Shown piece by piece: positions 44,695 to 54,199 of a stretch of DNA of 64,000 nt (positions are counted from its first letter, which is position 1; the number at the start of each line of letters is the position of its first letter). The position numbers and the translations under genes are program-made. Origin of the DNA: Ferruginibacter albus (lineage in GTDB: Bacteria; Bacteroidota; Bacteroidia; Chitinophagales; Chitinophagaceae); the NCBI RefSeq assembly GCF_020042285.1, contig NZ_CP083388.1:2816001-2880000 (forward strand). Direction: 5' to 3'. Below the pieces are notes generated by a model. The model searched no databases. It saw nothing but the letters and a program-made list of their open reading frames with translations, and was not told the DNA's origin.

Positions 44695-46968
44695 ATGGCT
44701 TTTGACATTGAAATGATTAAAAAGGTTTATGCAAACTTCGGCAGCAAAGTAGAAGCTGCCCGTAAAGTTGTTGGTAAACCGCTAACGCTGACTGAAAAAA
44801 TATTGTACGCTCACCTTTGGGACGGTAATGCTACCCAGGCTTATGAACGTGGTAAAAGTTATGTTGACTTTGCGCCGGATCGTGTAGCGATGCAGGATGC
44901 GACAGCACAAATGGCTTTATTGCAATTCATGCAATCGGGCAGAGCAAAAGTAGCGGTGCCTTCTACCGTGCATTGCGATCACTTAATTGAAGCAAAAGTT
45001 GAAGCAAAGCAAGATCTTGACAGAGCCGTGCATGAAAGCAGTGAAGTGTATGATTTCTTAGCTTCTGTTAGTAATAAATATGGCATTGGATTTTGGAAAC
45101 CCGGCGCCGGTATTATTCACCAGGTAGTATTGGAAAATTATGCTTTTCCGGGTGGTATGATGATCGGGACTGATAGTCATACTGTGAATGCCGGTGGTTT
45201 GGGTATGATCGCTATTGGTGTTGGTGGCGCTGATGCTTGTGATGTAATGGCAGGTTTACCATGGGAATTGAAAATGCCTAAATTGATCGGTGTTAAATTG
45301 ACCGGTAAATTGAACGGCTGGGCTGCTCCTAAAGATGTTATCTTAAAAGTGGCAGGTATCTTAACCGTGAAAGGTGGTACCGGCGCTGTTGTTGAATATT
45401 TTGGCGAAGGCGCAGTAAGCATGAGCTGTACAGGTAAAGGAACCATTTGTAATATGGGTGCTGAAATAGGCGCTACTACTTCTACTTTTGGTTACGATGA
45501 CAGCATGAGCCGTTATTTAAAATCTACAGGAAGAGAAGATATTGCTGCTGCTGCAGATGTGGTGAAAGAACATTTAACCGGTGATGCTGAAGTGTATGCA
45601 AATCCCGAAGCATATTTTGACCAGGTTATTGAAATTGACCTGAATACTTTAGAGCCACATTTAAACGGACCTTTCACTCCGGATCTGGCTACGCCGATTT
45701 CAGAAATGAAAGCCGCTGCACAAAAAAATGGCTGGCCTACAAAAATTGAAGTTGGCTTGATTGGTAGCTGCACCAACTCTTCTTATGAAGATATCAGTCG
45801 TGCGGTTAGCTTAGCTAAACAAGTAGCAGAAAAAGATCTTGTGTTACATTCTGAATTTACCATTACTCCGGGTAGCGAGCAGGTTCGTTATACTATTGAG
45901 CGTGATGGTTTCTTAGATACTTTTAATAAAATAGGTGCTACCGTATTTGCAAATGCTTGCGGGCCTTGCATTGGTATGTGGGCTCGTGTAGGTGCAGAGA
46001 AACAAGAGAAGAATACTATCGTTCATTCTTTCAACAGAAACTTTGCTAAACGTGCAGATGGTAATCCTAACACGTATGCATTTGTTGCTTCTCCGGAACT
46101 GGTAACTGCTTTGGCAATTGCCGGTGATCTTTCTTTCAATCCTTTAACAGATACATTAACGAATACAAAAGGGGAAAAAGTAAAATTAGATCCTCCATCT
46201 GGAGATGAACTACCTGTTAAAGGTTTTGCGGTAGATGATCCGGGATATCAGGCTCCTGCTGCTGACGGAAGCGGTGTTCAGGTTATTGTTTCACCAACCA
46301 GCAAGCGTTTACAATTGTTAGATCCATTTGCTGCGTGGGAAGGAACTGACCTTAAAGGTTTGAAACTATTAATTAAAGCAAAAGGAAAATGTACTACAGA
46401 TCATATTTCTATGGCGGGTCCATGGTTGAAATTCCGTGGTCACTTAGATAATATCAGTAACAACATGCTGATCGGTGCTGTTAACTTCTTCAACGAAAAA
46501 ACAGATTCTGTAAAGAATCAATTAACAAGAGAATACGGACCGGTGCCTGCAACGCAAAGATCGTACAAAGCTGCTAATATCGGTAGCATTGTGGTGGGTG
46601 ACGAAAACTATGGTGAAGGTTCAAGTCGTGAACATGCGGCAATGGAACCCCGTCACTTAGGCGTTCGTGCCGTATTGGTAAAATCTTTTGCTCGCATACA
46701 CGAAACAAACTTGAAAAAACAAGGTATGCTCGCATTAACTTTTGCTAATAAAGAAGATTACGATAAGATACAGGAAGATGATTCTATTGATATTGATGGC
46801 TTAACTGCTTTTGCTCCTAACAGACCATTGCAGGTTATATTAAATCATGCTGATGGAACGATTGATTCCATTACTGTTAATCATACTTATAATGAACAAC
46901 AGATCGAATGGTTTAAAGCCGGCGGTGCGCTGAATATTATTCGTAGAGAGTTTGCTGCTAAAAATTAA
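44695..46968 (+). CDS. Aconitate hydratase
   Basis: 757 aa from ATG 44695 ([12 protein letters not shown]); the frame upstream to 44647 lies in the leader. The 4Fe-4S ligands are visible as [13 protein letters not shown] (first Cys) and [10 protein letters not shown] (the CxxC pair). Other markers are [22 protein letters not shown] and the swivel-domain [22 protein letters not shown]. The length and swivel sequence fit the mitochondrial-type aconitase common in Bacteroidota, not the ~890-aa AcnA. It isomerises citrate to isocitrate in the TCA cycle. A strong terminator follows. Confidence 0.96.
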   Translation: MAFDIEMIKKVYANFGSKVEAARKVVGKPLTLTEKILYAHLWDGNATQAYERGKSYVDFAPDRVAMQDATAQMALLQFMQSGRAKVAVPSTVHCDHLIEAKVEAKQDLDRAVHESSEVYDFLASVSNKYGIGFWKPGAGIIHQVVLENYAFPGGMMIGTDSHTVNAGGLGMIAIGVGGADACDVMAGLPWELKMPKLIGVKLTGKLNGWAAPKDVILKVAGILTVKGGTGAVVEYFGEGAVSMSCTGKGTICNMGAEIGATTSTFGYDDSMSRYLKSTGREDIAAAADVVKEHLTGDAEVYANPEAYFDQVIEIDLNTLEPHLNGPFTPDLATPISEMKAAAQKNGWPTKIEVGLIGSCTNSSYEDISRAVSLAKQVAEKDLVLHSEFTITPGSEQVRYTIERDGFLDTFNKIGATVFANACGPCIGMWARVGAEKQEKNTIVHSFNRNFAKRADGNPNTYAFVASPELVTALAIAGDLSFNPLTDTLTNTKGEKVKLDPPSGDELPVKGFAVDDPGYQAPAADGSGVQVIVSPTSKRLQLLDPFAAWEGTDLKGLKLLIKAKGKCTTDHISMAGPWLKFRGHLDNISNNMLIGAVNFFNEKTDSVKNQLTREYGPVPATQRSYKAANIGSIVVGDENYGEGSSREHAAMEPRHLGVRAVLVKSFARIHETNLKKQGMLALTFANKEDYDKIQEDDSIDIDGLTAFAPNRPLQVILNHADGTIDSITVNHTYNEQQIEWFKAGGALNIIRREFAAKN

Positions 46969-46991
46969 TAGCAACATCTTTTAAAATACAA

Positions 46992-47025
46992 AGCGAAGTG
47001 TAAAAGCTTCGCTTTTTTATTTTGT
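46992..47025 (+). terminator. Terminator of the aconitase gene
   Basis: AAAGCGAAG / CTTCGCTTT 9-bp stem with an 8-base loop, then TTT ATTTT. Confidence 0.9.
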
Positions 47026-47094
47026 GAAATTTTTATTGTTGCTCTAAAGCAGTATTATAGTCTTTCTGCTATCTTAGTAAAAACATAACTCTTC

Positions 47095-47901
47095 TTGAAA
47101 ACGTTCTACTTAACATTATTAGCTGTATGTGGGTTCCTATTGCCTGGAGTCGGTCAAAGGCTATATAATATCCGGGCACAAAAAATCAATCCCGATAAAG
47201 AACTTGGATTTGATTCCTCATATTCATATTCTTTTAAAAGAATTGTGGTGGACACCTTGTCCGTAGACAGTTTTTCAATAAGCAATCAAATTACATTTGG
47301 CGAATACAAAAGATATCTTTTAGAAATAAAAAATGATTCTTCTTATTCTTTTTATCTTCTTCAATTACCTGACAGCTCTATATTATCCAGGCAAGATTAT
47401 ATAAAGTACACTACTGATAACAAATACAATAATTATCCGGTAGTGGGCATACGCTGGAATGCTGCAATGAATTTTTGCAAATGGAAAACACTTAAAGAGA
47501 ATAGCGGAGATAGCATCTGTTTTATTTACAGGTTACCAAAAATTTCTGAATGGTTAAGCGCTTATAAATTTTTAAAAGACAATTTATTAATCAACGATTT
47601 TAATAAAAATTTTTCTGACTGGACGGTAAACACCCATTTTGAAGGCGGTACCAATTTGGACAAGGATATTATTTTATTGACAAACGATAACGATCCTCCA
47701 AGGTTAAGCCGTGCAAATGTTATCGGTAATTCTTTTTTATTTCAACGACAAATACTACTCAATCCTATTGGCTATTTTAAATTCAATGGTTTTCGTCAAG
47801 TTGCATTTAGAGTTGTGAAAATAGATATAACGAGGGCGGACTCTCCCCGGAAGAGTATTAAAAGTTTATTAAACTATTGGAATATAAAAAATGACTACTA
47901 A
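47095..47901 (+). CDS. Divergent GldK/SUMF1-like secreted protein
   Basis: 268 aa. TTG start at 47095; no ATG occurs before a clean signal peptide (KTFYLTLLAVCGFLLPGVGQ). The body resembles formylglycine-generating (SUMF1) folds as used in GldK/GldJ: VDSFSISNQITFGEYKRYL (family: the EVTNxxYxxF block), NYPVVGIRWNAAMNFCKW (114-130; family YPVVGVsWxdAxxYCxW), YRLPKISEWLSAYKFL (RLPTEaEWEyA), FSDWTVNTHFEG, and GFRQVAFRVV (GFRvv). There is no lipobox Cys, unlike true GldK. It overlaps the next gene by 11 bases, so the two are co-translated. As GldK pairs with GldN in the T9SS outer ring, the pair probably forms an analogous complex; this is inference. Confidence 0.75.
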   Translation: MKTFYLTLLAVCGFLLPGVGQRLYNIRAQKINPDKELGFDSSYSYSFKRIVVDTLSVDSFSISNQITFGEYKRYLLEIKNDSSYSFYLLQLPDSSILSRQDYIKYTTDNKYNNYPVVGIRWNAAMNFCKWKTLKENSGDSICFIYRLPKISEWLSAYKFLKDNLLINDFNKNFSDWTVNTHFEGGTNLDKDIILLTNDNDPPRLSRANVIGNSFLFQRQILLNPIGYFKFNGFRQVAFRVVKIDITRADSPRKSIKSLLNYWNIKNDY

Positions 47902-48901
47902 AATAAAACCCGCATACCATCTCTTATATATACTTGTGTTGAATACATTCTTTTTTCTTTGTCCTTTTATCTCATTTTCACAAATAAATTCTCAAACAAT
48001 TATACTGGATGACAGCATAAGCTCAACTTATACAATAAAAGATGGAAGAATTACAGGGAAATATTCTTCATACTACAAAAACGGGGTAAAAAAATCAGAG
48101 GGCTATTTGCAAAACGGCTATCGGATAGGCGACTGGAAAGTTTGGGATGCAGCAGGAAATTTAAAAATGGAACGGAACTATAAAACCATTTTAGAGTTTG
48201 ATAGAATTTATCCCAAATCTGATACCAGCGGTGCTATTCCCATGCTTATGAATCATCCTTATAAAATAAAATATAATGAGGATGGTTATGTTGATCTATT
48301 TAACGTAAAAGCTGAGTTTGCAATTTGGCGTAACAGAAATTGGCGTTTTTTAAATTCTGTTGATAATAAAGAACTATTTAATGAGAACCGTTTGTATAAG
48401 ATTATTTGTGCCGCATTGTTATCAAAAAAACAAACTGCTTTTGAAGATGAAAGATTTAAACAAGAACTTTCTTTTGACACCATAGCGAGCATAATAAAAA
48501 GCAATAACTCAATCATCATTGGCTATAAAATAAAAGAAGAACTCATTTTTGACCTGGATAGAATGGTCTTTGAATACCGCATTCTTGGAATATCGCCGCA
48601 AATAAAAAGCAATGATCAGTCTTCAGATTTATTTTGGGTCTATTATCCTGATTTTAGGAAAATCTTTGCTGGAGAAACTATAAAATTCCCTTCGTTCAAA
48701 TTTATCAAATCTATTGATGATCTTTTTTTCTATCGTGACTTTTCTTCTACTCTTATCAAAACATCTCTAAATAATCCTTTTGACATGTCTTTAAAGAATT
48801 TTCCAGGAATGACTGCTGACAATATTCAATACGAACAAAAAATATTAGAATGTGAATTCATTGAAAGTGAAAATGATATTTGGCTGAATTTAGCCTACTA
48901 G
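47891..48901 (+). CDS. MORN-repeat protein fused to a GldN-like domain
   Basis: 336 aa with a signal peptide (~1-31). Residues 52-97 are two to three MORN_2-type units (GKYSSYYKNGVKKSEGYLQN, GDWKVWDAAGNLKME). Residues ~130-336 resemble GldN: WRNRNWRFLNSVDNKELF, IIGYKIKEELIFDLDRMVF (~209), RILGISPQ, LFWVYYPDFRKIF (~247) and the ending FIESENDIWL. Compared with Flavobacterium GldN as I recall it, YKIKGMWYFD, LFWVFFPNARE and FEHDMWNY occupy the same places. No gldL or gldM is adjacent. MORN repeats are not part of normal GldN, so this is a domain fusion. The automatic name for such N-termini, YwqK antitoxin, would be misleading. Confidence 0.78.
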   Translation: MTTKIKPAYHLLYILVLNTFFFLCPFISFSQINSQTIILDDSISSTYTIKDGRITGKYSSYYKNGVKKSEGYLQNGYRIGDWKVWDAAGNLKMERNYKTILEFDRIYPKSDTSGAIPMLMNHPYKIKYNEDGYVDLFNVKAEFAIWRNRNWRFLNSVDNKELFNENRLYKIICAALLSKKQTAFEDERFKQELSFDTIASIIKSNNSIIIGYKIKEELIFDLDRMVFEYRILGISPQIKSNDQSSDLFWVYYPDFRKIFAGETIKFPSFKFIKSIDDLFFYRDFSSTLIKTSLNNPFDMSLKNFPGMTADNIQYEQKILECEFIESENDIWLNLAY

Positions 48902-48940
48902 AATAAGTCGTGAACAAATCGAATTAATTACACGATCTTA

Positions 48941-48948
48941 TATCTTTG
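48941..48948 (+). promoter_or_regulatory. Predicted -7 element of the FKBP gene
   Basis: TATCTTTG, exact TAnnTTTG, 15 bases before the ATG. Confidence 0.55.
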
Positions 48949-48962
48949 CAAAAAAATAAACC

Positions 48963-49397
48963 ATGGGTATCGCCGATAAATTATTCCAGTTAAAGAACGA
49001 AAAAGCACAAGCCAATTTAAAAGAAGGAGAAGATTTTTTGTCAGCTAATAAACAACGGGAAGGTGTACATGAAACTGCCAGTGGCTTACAATACGAAGTG
49101 CTGATGTTAGGAGAAGGTGCAAAGCCAACTGCCAACAACAAAGTAACCTGCCATTATCACGGCACTTTAATAAACGGAACTATCTTTGATTCATCTGTAC
49201 AAAGAGGCACGCCCGCTACGTTTCCGTTAAATATGGTTATTAAAGGTTGGACAGAAGGTTTGCAATTAATGCCCACCGGAAGCAAGTTTCGTTTTTATAT
49301 TCATCCCAACCTGGGTTATGGAGATAGACATGTAAGCGCTCAAATTGGACCAAACACTACGCTAATCTTTGACGTAGAATTGATCTCTTTTAATTAG
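48963..49397 (+). CDS. FKBP-type peptidyl-prolyl isomerase (FkpA/Mip-like, cytoplasmic form)
   Basis: 144 aa. An N-terminal helical stretch (ADKLFQLKNEKAQANLKEG) with LSANKQREGVHETASGLQYEVL is the usual FKBP lead-in. Then VTCHYHGTLINGTIFDSS, PATFPLNMVIKGWTEGLQLMPTGSKFRFYI and NTTLIFDVELI form the FKBP domain with the conserved Tyr/Phe/Asp/Trp pocket. No signal peptide is present, so it should act in the cytoplasm, catalysing cis-trans proline isomerisation. The stop is three bases from the convergent PAS gene stop. Confidence 0.95.
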   Translation: MGIADKLFQLKNEKAQANLKEGEDFLSANKQREGVHETASGLQYEVLMLGEGAKPTANNKVTCHYHGTLINGTIFDSSVQRGTPATFPLNMVIKGWTEGLQLMPTGSKFRFYIHPNLGYGDRHVSAQIGPNTTLIFDVELISFN

Positions 49398-49399
49398 AC

Positions 49400-50440
49400 T
49401 CAATTTAAAATATCCAGTTTTATTAATAGGACTTTAGAGCCATCCTCTCCCATTTCGATCAAGCTACCATTATTAAATATAACCCTGTTCTGTATTTCAG
49501 AATATTCTCGGCTATAAATATCTATTTTGTTATGGGAATGATATCTTAACTGTAGTTCTAAAAAATTATCTGCGTGTTGGTGTGATATCACAATATTGAC
49601 CCTATTGCAATCTTTAAAAGACTTTAGCAGCAATAAAAAATTCTGTATTATCCTAAAGATGGATGTTTTACGCTTATCTGAAATACTTTCGATCCCTTCA
49701 TAAGAACAATTAAAATCTACATCGCCTGCAAAAGTTTTGGCAAAGCTTGCAATATGTTCTTCCAATGCAGTGAGTAATCCAAAATGCACAATAACAGAAG
49801 AAGACAGTCCGGAACTGATAGCGATCAATTCATCAACAGTCATAGATATCTGATCCAAAATTTCCAGGAGAACCTTGTCATCAGTTTTTGAACTCTTTTC
49901 TTTATTACGGCTTTCCAACATTATTTTGCAATAAGAAAGTGTCTGGCTGATATTATCTCTCAGCTTTACCGCCAATGCTTCCCGTTCACCTTCCTGCGAA
50001 TAGATCATCGACTGCAAAATATGGTTGTTCTTTTCTTTTTCCTGTGCCAATAATTTTGTTTCCAGGTTTTTAATAGGCGTCATATCAATCCCGTGCACAA
50101 TAAATCCTCTTACTTCATTTTCCACTATATCGGGGTAATACATAACAAAAGCTCTCCGCATTTCGCCATTGGGCAATGTAAATTCTCTTTCAAAAGATTG
50201 TTTTTCTCCGTTAAGCACTTTAGCAATAAAGGGCCTCTGCTTGCTGTACAATTCTTTTCCCAGCACTTCAGCAATTGTCATTTTTTCTATCATCTCATCC
50301 GGCGCTTTACCCATCCATTCTTTATAAGATGCATTGGCAAAGCGGCATACTTCATCTTTGTCCCAATATGCAAGAACAGCACCAACAGATGATGTTACCA
50401 ATCGATGCATATTATCAAGATTGTATATCGATGATGACAT
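49400..50440 (-). CDS. PAS protein with a degenerate HisKA_3-type kinase core
   Basis: 346 aa, no membrane segment. Residues ~10-130 are a PAS domain (FANASYKEWMGKAPDEMI is the typical core). Residues ~145-205 correspond to the HisKA_3 dimerisation helix, where families have ERxRIAxxLHD; here it reads EREALAVKLRDNISQTL, with Arg161 in place of the phospho-acceptor His. The ATPase-like part keeps FRIIQNFLLLL but lacks the Asn-Ala-x-KH box, and the DNGxG motif is replaced by YHSHNK. The protein therefore looks unable to bind ATP or autophosphorylate in the normal way, and may act as a ligand sensor, dimer partner or antagonist of an active kinase. Confidence 0.8.
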   Translation of the reverse strand: MSSSIYNLDNMHRLVTSSVGAVLAYWDKDEVCRFANASYKEWMGKAPDEMIEKMTIAEVLGKELYSKQRPFIAKVLNGEKQSFEREFTLPNGEMRRAFVMYYPDIVENEVRGFIVHGIDMTPIKNLETKLLAQEKEKNNHILQSMIYSQEGEREALAVKLRDNISQTLSYCKIMLESRNKEKSSKTDDKVLLEILDQISMTVDELIAISSGLSSSVIVHFGLLTALEEHIASFAKTFAGDVDFNCSYEGIESISDKRKTSIFRIIQNFLLLLKSFKDCNRVNIVISHQHADNFLELQLRYHSHNKIDIYSREYSEIQNRVIFNNGSLIEMGEDGSKVLLIKLDILN

Positions 50441-50473
50441 TAAAATGAGTTTATTGTTTTTAAATTTTTTAAG

Positions 50474-52486
50474 CTACCAGATCACAATCCTTTTTTCTTC
50501 CGGAACATACATTTTATCGCCGGGCTTAACATTGAAGGCTTTATAAAACGGGGTAAAATTGGATAATGGTTCGTTTATCCGTGCAATGTCCGGCGAATGT
50601 GGATCGGTATTTATTAACTGCATTGTAAGTTGTGGAGTGTATTTACTGCGCCATTCCGTTGCAAATGCTAAAAAGAAACGTTGATCCGGAGTATACCCGT
50701 TTAGCTTATTATTACTTTGACCTTGCTTTGTCATTTTAAACGCATCGTAGGCAATATTCACGCCGCCGAGATCTGCAATATTTTCGCCGGTGGTTAATGA
50801 GCCATTGATATGCACGCTATCCATCACAATAAAATTATCAAACTGGGTAATAATACTTTTTGTTTTATTAGCAAACTTTGCGCTGTCTTCAGAAGTCCAC
50901 CAGTTATTTAAATTTCCTTCCTTATCATATTGCGATCCTTGATCATCAAAACCATGAGTCATTTCATGCCCTATTACCGTACCAATGGCTCCATAATTCA
51001 GTGCATCATCCGCATTCACATCAAAAAACGGCGGCACTAATATGCCTGCAGGAAAAACGATCTCATTATATGTTGGATCATAGTAGGCATTTAATGTTGG
51101 TGGAGTCATTTGCCATTCGGTTTTATCTACCGGCTTACCTAGTTTTCCTAAATTGTATGCGATCAAATTTTTTTCACAGGAAATAAGGTTTTCAAAGTAT
51201 TTATTTTTATTGATGACCACTTTACTGTAATCAAACCACTTGTCAGGATAGCCGATCTTTTTAATAAAGGCATGTAATTTATCGATAGCCACTTTCTTTG
51301 TTTCACTGCTCATCCAATCCAACTTATTCATCCTCCCTTCAAAAGATTTTTGCAGGTTATTTACCATTTCAAGCATACGTTGTTTTGCCTGCGGTGTAAA
51401 ATATTTGTCAACATATATTTTCCCTAAGGCAAAACCTAACTGTTCATCTATTGTATATAATACTCTTTCCCAACGTGGCTTCATTTGTTGCGATCCATAT
51501 AATATCTTAAAGTAATCAAAACGGACCTTTATAAAAGAAGAACTTAAATAGCGTGCGCTGTTACGCAGTGTTGCTGCAGTTAAATAGGACTTCCATACAC
51601 TAACCGGAGCTGAGGAAAGCAGTGAATCGAGCTTTTGATAATAAGCAGGCTGTTCAAGGTCCATTGAATCAGTATGCAGTCCCAATTCGTTCATGGTACT
51701 TAGCCATTTAAGCGAAGGCATTTGTTTGTCGATATCCACTATTGCTACTTTATGATAATTACTTTGAGGATCTCTTAACTCTACATTGGTACGATGACTT
51801 GCCGCCAATACTTTTTCCAGATTATAGACCTCGTTCATTTTTTGAGTAGCGGTTGATTCGTTATAACCAATCTGCATGAACAATTTGGTGATATAGGTTT
51901 TGTAACCGTTCACTACTGTTAGCGTAACCGAATCATCTTTAAAATAATAATCTCTATCCGGCAATCCCAAACCATCCTGCGAAAAAATAGCAATATTCAT
52001 CTTGCTGTTTTTTTGATCAGGACCTACATTAACGCCCAATAACAGAGAATTGGCATCCAGAGCCTGGCTGGTTACAAAGGGCATTATGTCTGCATTGGTT
52101 TTAAGCGTTTCAATTTGTGCCAAGATCGGTTTAATCGGATCATAACCACGCTTATCAATACCGATGGTATCCATCCCTGAAAGAAAAAAATCGCCCACTT
52201 TTTGTGCCAATGTCCCGGGCTGGTTATTTGCTTTTGAAACCGAAAGAAGAATACCATGAAGTCGCTTGTTGGTTTTATTGTACACGTCTGTCCATGTACC
52301 AACAGACACTTCATCAGCTGGTATCTTTGTTTTCTTTATCCAATTACCATTTACATAATTATAGAAATCATCTCCCGGTTTTACAGATAGATCCATACCC
52401 GGTGAATCAGGAAACTTATTGTATTGCGCCATCGAACCTTCGGAATACAATATCATCAACATAAAAACTATAAGAGTATATTTCAT
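50474..52486 (-). CDS. M13-family zinc metallopeptidase (PepO/neprilysin-like), secreted
   Basis: 670 aa from ATG 52486. The frame extends to 52552, but a signal peptide begins here (MKYTLIVFMLMILYSEGSMAQ). The M13_N domain fills ~30-420 (DDFYNYVNGNWIKKT at its start). The catalytic domain has IVFPAGILVPPFF, VIGHEMTHGFDDQGS (HExxH, ~507) and ENIADLGG (the ExxxD element whose Glu is the third zinc ligand), then the C-terminal FYKAFNVKPGDKMY. It cleaves peptides in the periplasm or outside the cell. It is separated from the PAS gene by 33 bases on the same strand. Confidence 0.95.
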   Translation of the reverse strand: MKYTLIVFMLMILYSEGSMAQYNKFPDSPGMDLSVKPGDDFYNYVNGNWIKKTKIPADEVSVGTWTDVYNKTNKRLHGILLSVSKANNQPGTLAQKVGDFFLSGMDTIGIDKRGYDPIKPILAQIETLKTNADIMPFVTSQALDANSLLLGVNVGPDQKNSKMNIAIFSQDGLGLPDRDYYFKDDSVTLTVVNGYKTYITKLFMQIGYNESTATQKMNEVYNLEKVLAASHRTNVELRDPQSNYHKVAIVDIDKQMPSLKWLSTMNELGLHTDSMDLEQPAYYQKLDSLLSSAPVSVWKSYLTAATLRNSARYLSSSFIKVRFDYFKILYGSQQMKPRWERVLYTIDEQLGFALGKIYVDKYFTPQAKQRMLEMVNNLQKSFEGRMNKLDWMSSETKKVAIDKLHAFIKKIGYPDKWFDYSKVVINKNKYFENLISCEKNLIAYNLGKLGKPVDKTEWQMTPPTLNAYYDPTYNEIVFPAGILVPPFFDVNADDALNYGAIGTVIGHEMTHGFDDQGSQYDKEGNLNNWWTSEDSAKFANKTKSIITQFDNFIVMDSVHINGSLTTGENIADLGGVNIAYDAFKMTKQGQSNNKLNGYTPDQRFFLAFATEWRSKYTPQLTMQLINTDPHSPDIARINEPLSNFTPFYKAFNVKPGDKMYVPEEKRIVIW

Positions 52487-52646
52487 AAACAGGATTTTAA
52501 CTCTTAACAAGATACAAAGAGAAAAGTGAGGCGCATAATTACAACCGAGCATTTCGGTTTTTTTTGACTTTTGAACGTGTAGGATTTTACTTACACGCTT
52601 ATGGGGGAAAATACTTAACCAGCTATTAACGCATCAATATATCAAT

Positions 52647-52677
52647 AAAAATCCCGCTTTAAAAAGCGGGATTTTTT
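52647..52677. terminator. Terminator downstream of sucC
   Basis: AAAAATCCCGCTTT / AAAGCGGGATTTTTT, an 8-bp core stem flanked by A and T runs; works on either strand and lies 29 bases after the sucC stop. Confidence 0.9.
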
Positions 52678-52705
52678 ATTAAACTAAAAATTTAGACTTA
52701 TGATC

Positions 52706-53917
52706 TTATGCAACAGCCTTGTTTACCAATGCAGCAGCTTCGCTCAATAAGATAGCGCTTTGAACTTTCAAGCCGCTTTCATCAATTAATTTTTTAGCAA
52801 CATCAGCATTGGTTCCTTGCAAACGAACAATAATAGGAATTTCAATATTGCCGATTGATTTATAAGCATCGATAACACCTTGTGCAACACGATCACAACG
52901 CACAATACCACCAAAGATGTTAATTAGGATCGCTTTTACTTTCGGATCTTTTAAAATGATGCGGAAACCGGCTTCTACCGTTTGTGCATTTGCAGTACCG
53001 CCTACATCCAAAAAGTTAGCAGGTTCGCCACCGCTTAATTTGATCATATCCATAGTTGCCATTGCCAAACCGGCACCATTTACCATACAACCTACGTTGC
53101 CATCTAATTTTACAAAGTTCAGGTTGTATTTTCCTGCTTCCACTTCTGTCGGATCTTCTTCATTCAAATCTCGTAAAGCAGCAATGTCTGCATGACGCAT
53201 CAATGCATTATCATCAATATTCACCTTAGCATCTACCGCAATAATTTTATCATCACTTGTTTTAAACAAAGGATTTATTTCGATCATGCCTGCATCAATA
53301 CCAACATAAGCGTTGTATAAATTCGTTACAAACTTTACACAATTCTTTAATGACTCCCCGCTTAAACCAAGATTGAACGCAATTTTACGAGCCTGGAACC
53401 CTTGTAATGGTCCACCCGGATGAACTAATTCTTTAAATATTTTTTCAGGAGTATTATGTGCAACTTCTTCAATATCCATACCTCCTTCGGTACTATACAT
53501 AATTACATTCTTGCCTGAACTTCTATCTAACAAAATAGATAAATAAAATTCTTTAACAGGATTTGGTCCATCATAATAAACGTCCTGCGCCACCAATACT
53601 TTATGAACCACTTTACCTGCCGGTCCGGTTTGAATAGTAACCAATGTTCCGCCTAAAATATTTTGAGCTATTTCTTTAACCTGTTCTGCACTTTTTGCAA
53701 CTGCCACACCACGTTGATCTTTACCAACTATGCTTCCTTTACCGCGACCACCGGCATGTATCTGTGCTTTAACAACAGCGAATTTGCTGTCGTACTGAGT
53801 ATGAATTTGCTTATAAGCTTCTTCCGCTTCGCCGGGTGTATTGCAGGCAATACCTTCCTGTACCGGAACATTATAACGTTTTAAAAGTTCTTTGGCTTGA
53901 TATTCGTGAAGGTTCAT
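52706..53917 (-). CDS. sucC: Succinyl-CoA ligase (ADP-forming) beta subunit
   Basis: 403 aa from ATG 53917 (MNLHEYQAKELLKRYNVPV, the conserved start); the longer frame to 53989 runs through the promoter. The ATP-grasp fold is seen in KAQIHAGGRGK and EINPLF; NGAGLAMATMDMIKLSGGEPANFLDVGG and INIFGGIVRCDRVAQGVI are CoA-ligase beta signatures. It makes ATP from succinyl-CoA in the TCA cycle. The alpha subunit (sucD) is not adjacent, which is common in Bacteroidota. It lies between a peptidase and a purine phosphorylase. Confidence 0.96.
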   Translation of the reverse strand: MNLHEYQAKELLKRYNVPVQEGIACNTPGEAEEAYKQIHTQYDSKFAVVKAQIHAGGRGKGSIVGKDQRGVAVAKSAEQVKEIAQNILGGTLVTIQTGPAGKVVHKVLVAQDVYYDGPNPVKEFYLSILLDRSSGKNVIMYSTEGGMDIEEVAHNTPEKIFKELVHPGGPLQGFQARKIAFNLGLSGESLKNCVKFVTNLYNAYVGIDAGMIEINPLFKTSDDKIIAVDAKVNIDDNALMRHADIAALRDLNEEDPTEVEAGKYNLNFVKLDGNVGCMVNGAGLAMATMDMIKLSGGEPANFLDVGGTANAQTVEAGFRIILKDPKVKAILINIFGGIVRCDRVAQGVIDAYKSIGNIEIPIIVRLQGTNADVAKKLIDESGLKVQSAILLSEAAALVNKAVA

Positions 53918-53933
53918 TGTAAAAAAATTTTGG

Positions 53934-53964
53934 CGAAGATAAGTAATGACTTTCAAGCCACAAG
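53934..53964 (-). promoter_or_regulatory. Predicted promoter of sucC
   Basis: On the minus strand CTTG (53964-53961), a 19-base spacer, then TATCTTCG (53941-53934), one mismatch from TAnnTTTG; 17 bases to the ATG. Confidence 0.5.
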
Positions 53965-54148
53965 TCGGGAAGCGGGAGTTTTTACGCAAACGTTGTAAAT
54001 AGTAGATTTTGGTCTTTTTTGTACCATCAGCACATCATTATTCAACATGGTTGTGAACTTATTCTGTTATCCATTTCTTTCACTGAAAAAAATGAGATAA
54101 TCTCACTTACACAACTACCTTTGCTGAACCTCTTTACCTTATTGCATT

Positions 54149-54179
54149 TTTGCCTCCTTGCCTATACTCCCTACCTTTG
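54149..54179 (+). promoter_or_regulatory. Full Bacteroidota-type promoter of the purine phosphorylase gene
   Basis: TTTG at 54149-54152, 19 bases, TACCTTTG at 54172-54179, then 20 bases to the ATG. A textbook match to the Bacteroidota consensus. 54020-54148 holds no gene. Confidence 0.75.
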
Positions 54180-54199
54180 CCCCTTAAAATCAATCAATA

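Noticed and set aside
47891..48901. YwqK-type antitoxin
   Set aside because: The MORN units are short, and the second half matches GldN; no toxin gene is adjacent.
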